DNA from: Pseudomonadota bacterium
GTDB lineage: Bacteria; Pseudomonadota; Gammaproteobacteria; Steroidobacterales; Steroidobacteraceae
Length of the DNA stretch: 6,552 nt
Reading direction: 5' to 3'
Assembly (NCBI GenBank): GCA_021826035.1
Contig: JAKBBE010000145.1
Coordinates: forward strand, 1 to 6,552
Part shown: positions 4,157-6,552 of the stretch, one piece after another
Position numbering within the stretch: the first letter of the stretch is position 1
How the letters are laid out: every line of letters starts with the position of its first letter
Notes under the pieces: generated by a model
Seen by the model: only the letters and a program-made list of their open reading frames with translations
What the model was told of the DNA's origin: nothing
Databases searched by the model: none
Position numbers and translations under genes: made by a program

Positions 4157-6552
4157 ATGTCTGATCCAGCAAGACCGCTGCGGTGGACCGATGCCATGGC
4201 CACCGGCATCGACACGGTCGATGAGCAGCATCAACGCCTGCTGGAGATTTTCAATCGGATCGCCCTCGCGCAGACAGGGGACATCTCGCATAAAACCGTG
4301 CTCGCGTGTCTCGATGAGCTGGTCGAGTACACGCGCTATCACTTCCGGGAGGAAGAGCGGCTCATCCGACATTGGCGGGTCGATTCCAGGCACCGCACGA
4401 TGCATCTGCAAGCCCATGAGAGCTTTCGCGGATTCCTGCGACAAGCCCGGGTGTTCGCCGGCGAGCACGCGCCAGAGGTGACCGTCGAGCTGCTGGCGTT
4501 TTTGGCGCAATGGCTACTGCACCACATCATGGGAATGGACAGAAGGATGGCGCGCGAAATTCATCGCCTGCAGGCTGGCGGCGCATTGGATGATGACGCG
4601 CCTGCTCCGATCCATGACGCCGGGGATGACGTTGCAGAGACCGTAAGCCGGTTTACGGAGCACCTGGGAAAGCAGACATTCGTCTTGCTCAGCCAACGGC
4701 AGCAGCTTATGAAGCTGCAGGCCCTGTACCGGATGTTGCTGCAGTGCGGCGAGGTGTTGAGTCATAGCTGCCAAGAGCAAGAGATGCTCGAGAGCCTCTG
4801 CGCCAAACTGGTGCAGGACACCATGTTCAATACGGCATGGATCGGCGAACCCAGCCCATCGAGCGTATTCGACGTGCTGGCGCTGGCCGGCGAGGACCCC
4901 GACCAGGTTCGAACGGCAGCGCTGGGATTGACGGACCGGGAAACCGCATCCGTCGTGGGCAAAGCCTGGAATGGGCAACAGCGGACGGTCTGCAACGACA
5001 CCTTGGCCGATCCAACGTTGCAGCCGTGGCATGCGCGCTTCGCCGAACGTCGCTGGTTCAGCATGCTCGCAATTCCGATTATGCGCGCTGGCCAAATGTG
5101 GGCGATTCTGGTGCTGGCCTCACCCCGTCGCGGGTGCTTCGATGGGCCCACGATTGCAGCGTGTTCGCGGATCGTGACCTTGCTGGGTAATGGTCTCGAT
5201 GAACTGGATGCCAAGAGCCGCTCTCGTGCGCGGCAAGCTCAGGATGCGCGTATGGCGCGCATGGCGCGCAGCGACACGCTCACCGGACTGCCGAACCGCC
5301 TGGCAATCGAGGAGTACCTGCCGCAGGCTATCGCCCGCGCGCGCCGCCGCGGCGCGTTGCTGGCGGTCGGTGTGATCGATCTGGATGATTTCAAGCCCAT
5401 CAACGATCGGCTGGGGCACGAAGCCGGAGACGAATTGCTGCGGCACATCTCGCGTGGCCTGCTCGAGGGGTCGAGAGACACGGATTTCATTGCCCGCCTC
5501 GACGGCGATGAGTTCGTGGTGATCCTGGAGAAGCTCGAGGCGACGCAGCTGATGTCGCAGCTCAGCTCTGCATTGCAACGCTTGCATCGAGCGGTCGAGG
5601 CCCCCTTCAAGCTGGCAATCGGCGAGGTTGTTTCGATCGACATGGCCATGGGTGTGGCCCTGTATCCCAAGGATGGCAATGAACCGAAGTCGCTGCTGCG
5701 CCAGGCCGATGCGGCGATGTATCAGGCCAAGCAGACCAAGAGGGAGCGGGCACAGTGGTGGCAAGTCGGCGTGACCCCGCCGCTGGAGCAGATCGCCGAG
5801 ACATCTTTTGACCCGTTCGGAGCAGAGGCCCAGGAGTTAATGCAGAGCCTTACGCCGCATCTGCAAACGGTAGCGGAAAAGTTTTCGGCGTCGTTCTACC
5901 GCGAGTTGCGGGCACACCCGGAGACTGCCGCGATCCTCGCATGCCTCTCAGACGCTGAGTATCGGGATCTCGCACGAAAACAGTCCTCCCACCTGCGCTT
6001 TCTGCTCGATGCTGGAACCACGGAGCAGTCGGTGGCTCAGACCGCGCACCGACTCGGCGTTGTCCACGCTCTCATCGGCATCTCTAGCGCATGGATGTCG
6101 CGGGCGATGGGCCTGTATCGCGACTTATTGCGTACCCATCTGAATGCGTCGATGCTTACCGCAAGCATGCGCTACCGTACCTTGCAAGCTGCCGATGCCC
6201 GGCTGCAATTGGACATCGAGAGCCAGCTGCAAGCCATGCAGTCCATTCTAGACCAGTACCAGATGCTGCTGGCGCGCCCGATGGACGGCCGGGCGCTGAC
6301 AGTGGACTGGGCACAGGCGGAACTCAGCGCCCTGGCGGCGCTGCCGGGCATCCGTGCGGCGGTGGTGTGGCGACCGGACGCTCACAACCGACTGTATATC
6401 GAGCGGGCAGCCGGTGACGGCGTGAGTAACCTCGTCGATGCGTTCCGCGTACGCGATCTGCACCCGACGCTCGACCGACGGGACGTTCGCGGCCAGGGGC
6501 TGGTTGCGACGACCTGGATGACCGAGTGCCAGCAGGAGACCTCGGCCTTTGC
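4157..6552 (+). CDS. Hemerythrin-GAF-GGDEF-globin-(GAF) diguanylate cyclase/c-di-GMP signalling protein, 3' partial
   Basis: This frame stays open to the window end: 798 codons and counting. (1) Bacteriohemerythrin, residues about 8-135, has all expected di-iron ligands: H25, H62, E66, H83, H87, H123 and D128. (2) A helical linker leads to a GAF-like domain at about 190-345. (3) GGDEF, about 372-530: DTLTGLPNR at 373-381, IDLDDF with metal Asp 408, and the signature as DGDEF (449-453) with catalytic-type Glu 452. An RxxD inhibitory site (R440-D443) lies at the usual distance before it. (4) A globin-sensor domain, about 555-690, contains RLGVVHALIGISSAWM with probable proximal heme ligand H637. 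(5) The start of a probable second GAF, from about 718, is cut by the window edge; an EAL domain could follow but is not visible. There is no signal peptide or membrane helix, so it is probably cytosolic. It likely makes c-di-GMP from two GTP under control of O2 or redox state. ATG 4157 is the first start in good context, but its ribosome site (AAAGAA) is weak. Confidence 0.9.
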   Translation, partial: MSDPARPLRWTDAMATGIDTVDEQHQRLLEIFNRIALAQTGDISHKTVLACLDELVEYTRYHFREEERLIRHWRVDSRHRTMHLQAHESFRGFLRQARVFAGEHAPEVTVELLAFLAQWLLHHIMGMDRRMAREIHRLQAGGALDDDAPAPIHDAGDDVAETVSRFTEHLGKQTFVLLSQRQQLMKLQALYRMLLQCGEVLSHSCQEQEMLESLCAKLVQDTMFNTAWIGEPSPSSVFDVLALAGEDPDQVRTAALGLTDRETASVVGKAWNGQQRTVCNDTLADPTLQPWHARFAERRWFSMLAIPIMRAGQMWAILVLASPRRGCFDGPTIAACSRIVTLLGNGLDELDAKSRSRARQAQDARMARMARSDTLTGLPNRLAIEEYLPQAIARARRRGALLAVGVIDLDDFKPINDRLGHEAGDELLRHISRGLLEGSRDTDFIARLDGDEFVVILEKLEATQLMSQLSSALQRLHRAVEAPFKLAIGEVVSIDMAMGVALYPKDGNEPKSLLRQADAAMYQAKQTKRERAQWWQVGVTPPLEQIAETSFDPFGAEAQELMQSLTPHLQTVAEKFSASFYRELRAHPETAAILACLSDAEYRDLARKQSSHLRFLLDAGTTEQSVAQTAHRLGVVHALIGISSAWMSRAMGLYRDLLRTHLNASMLTASMRYRTLQAADARLQLDIESQLQAMQSILDQYQMLLARPMDGRALTVDWAQAELSALAALPGIRAAVVWRPDAHNRLYIERAAGDGVSNLVDAFRVRDLHPTLDRRDVRGQGLVATTWMTECQQETSAF

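Noticed and set aside
3643..4164. Plus-strand ORF of 173 residues overlapping the hemerythrin gene start
   Set aside because: Composition is cysteine- and arginine-rich without domain structure, there is no ribosome site, and it overlaps a certain gene start. It competes with other open frames in the same decayed gap.
4514..5095. Minus-strand ORF of 193 residues, and another at 5120-5764
   Set aside because: Both lie opposite the hemerythrin-GAF-GGDEF reading frame, which has intact motifs throughout. They are antisense shadows of high-GC coding sequence.

Overview
The window reads as a high-GC proteobacterial chromosome, or an element integrated into one. Codons strongly prefer G or C at the third position. 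The gene families would fit a gamma-, beta- or acidithiobacillia-type host, but nothing here fixes the genus. The left edge carries a complete tRNA-Pro(CGG) gene. The rest divides into a compact accessory operon, a stretch of gene debris, a long non-coding gap, and the 5' part of a very large signalling gene that runs off the right edge.

Positions 1-302: a terminator-like hairpin, tRNA-Pro(CGG), then about 175 bases of leader with no gene. Positions 303-2717: a plus-strand operon whose genes overlap by stop/start codons (ATGA, GTGA, ATGA). The order is a small basic protein; a Lon-like AAA+ ATPase without a protease domain, whose N-terminal part lies in another frame and is separated by a run of six G; a zinc-ribbon protein of a phage/accessory type; a metallophosphoesterase gutted by an internal deletion that kept both of its translation-coupling junctions; and a 70-residue acidic protein. 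A tRNA gene followed by such genes suggests a tRNA-anchored genomic island, but no integrase or second attachment site is visible.

Positions 2718-3243: a strong hairpin, then the 3' end of a TehA/SLAC1-type (tellurite-resistance/dicarboxylate) transporter gene, inactivated by an amber codon in place of an expected Trp and by a one-base frame disruption. Positions 3244-4156 hold no gene I can recognise, only one notable hairpin. This stretch looks like decayed or shuffled DNA.

Positions 4157-6552: an uninterrupted reading frame of at least 798 codons encoding a soluble c-di-GMP signalling protein. Its domains run bacteriohemerythrin, GAF, GGDEF (as DGDEF, with an RxxD inhibitory site), globin-sensor domain, then the start of a probable second GAF. 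It therefore appears to carry two chemically different oxygen- or redox-sensing modules, di-iron and heme, around one diguanylate cyclase domain. This is the most interesting object in the window.
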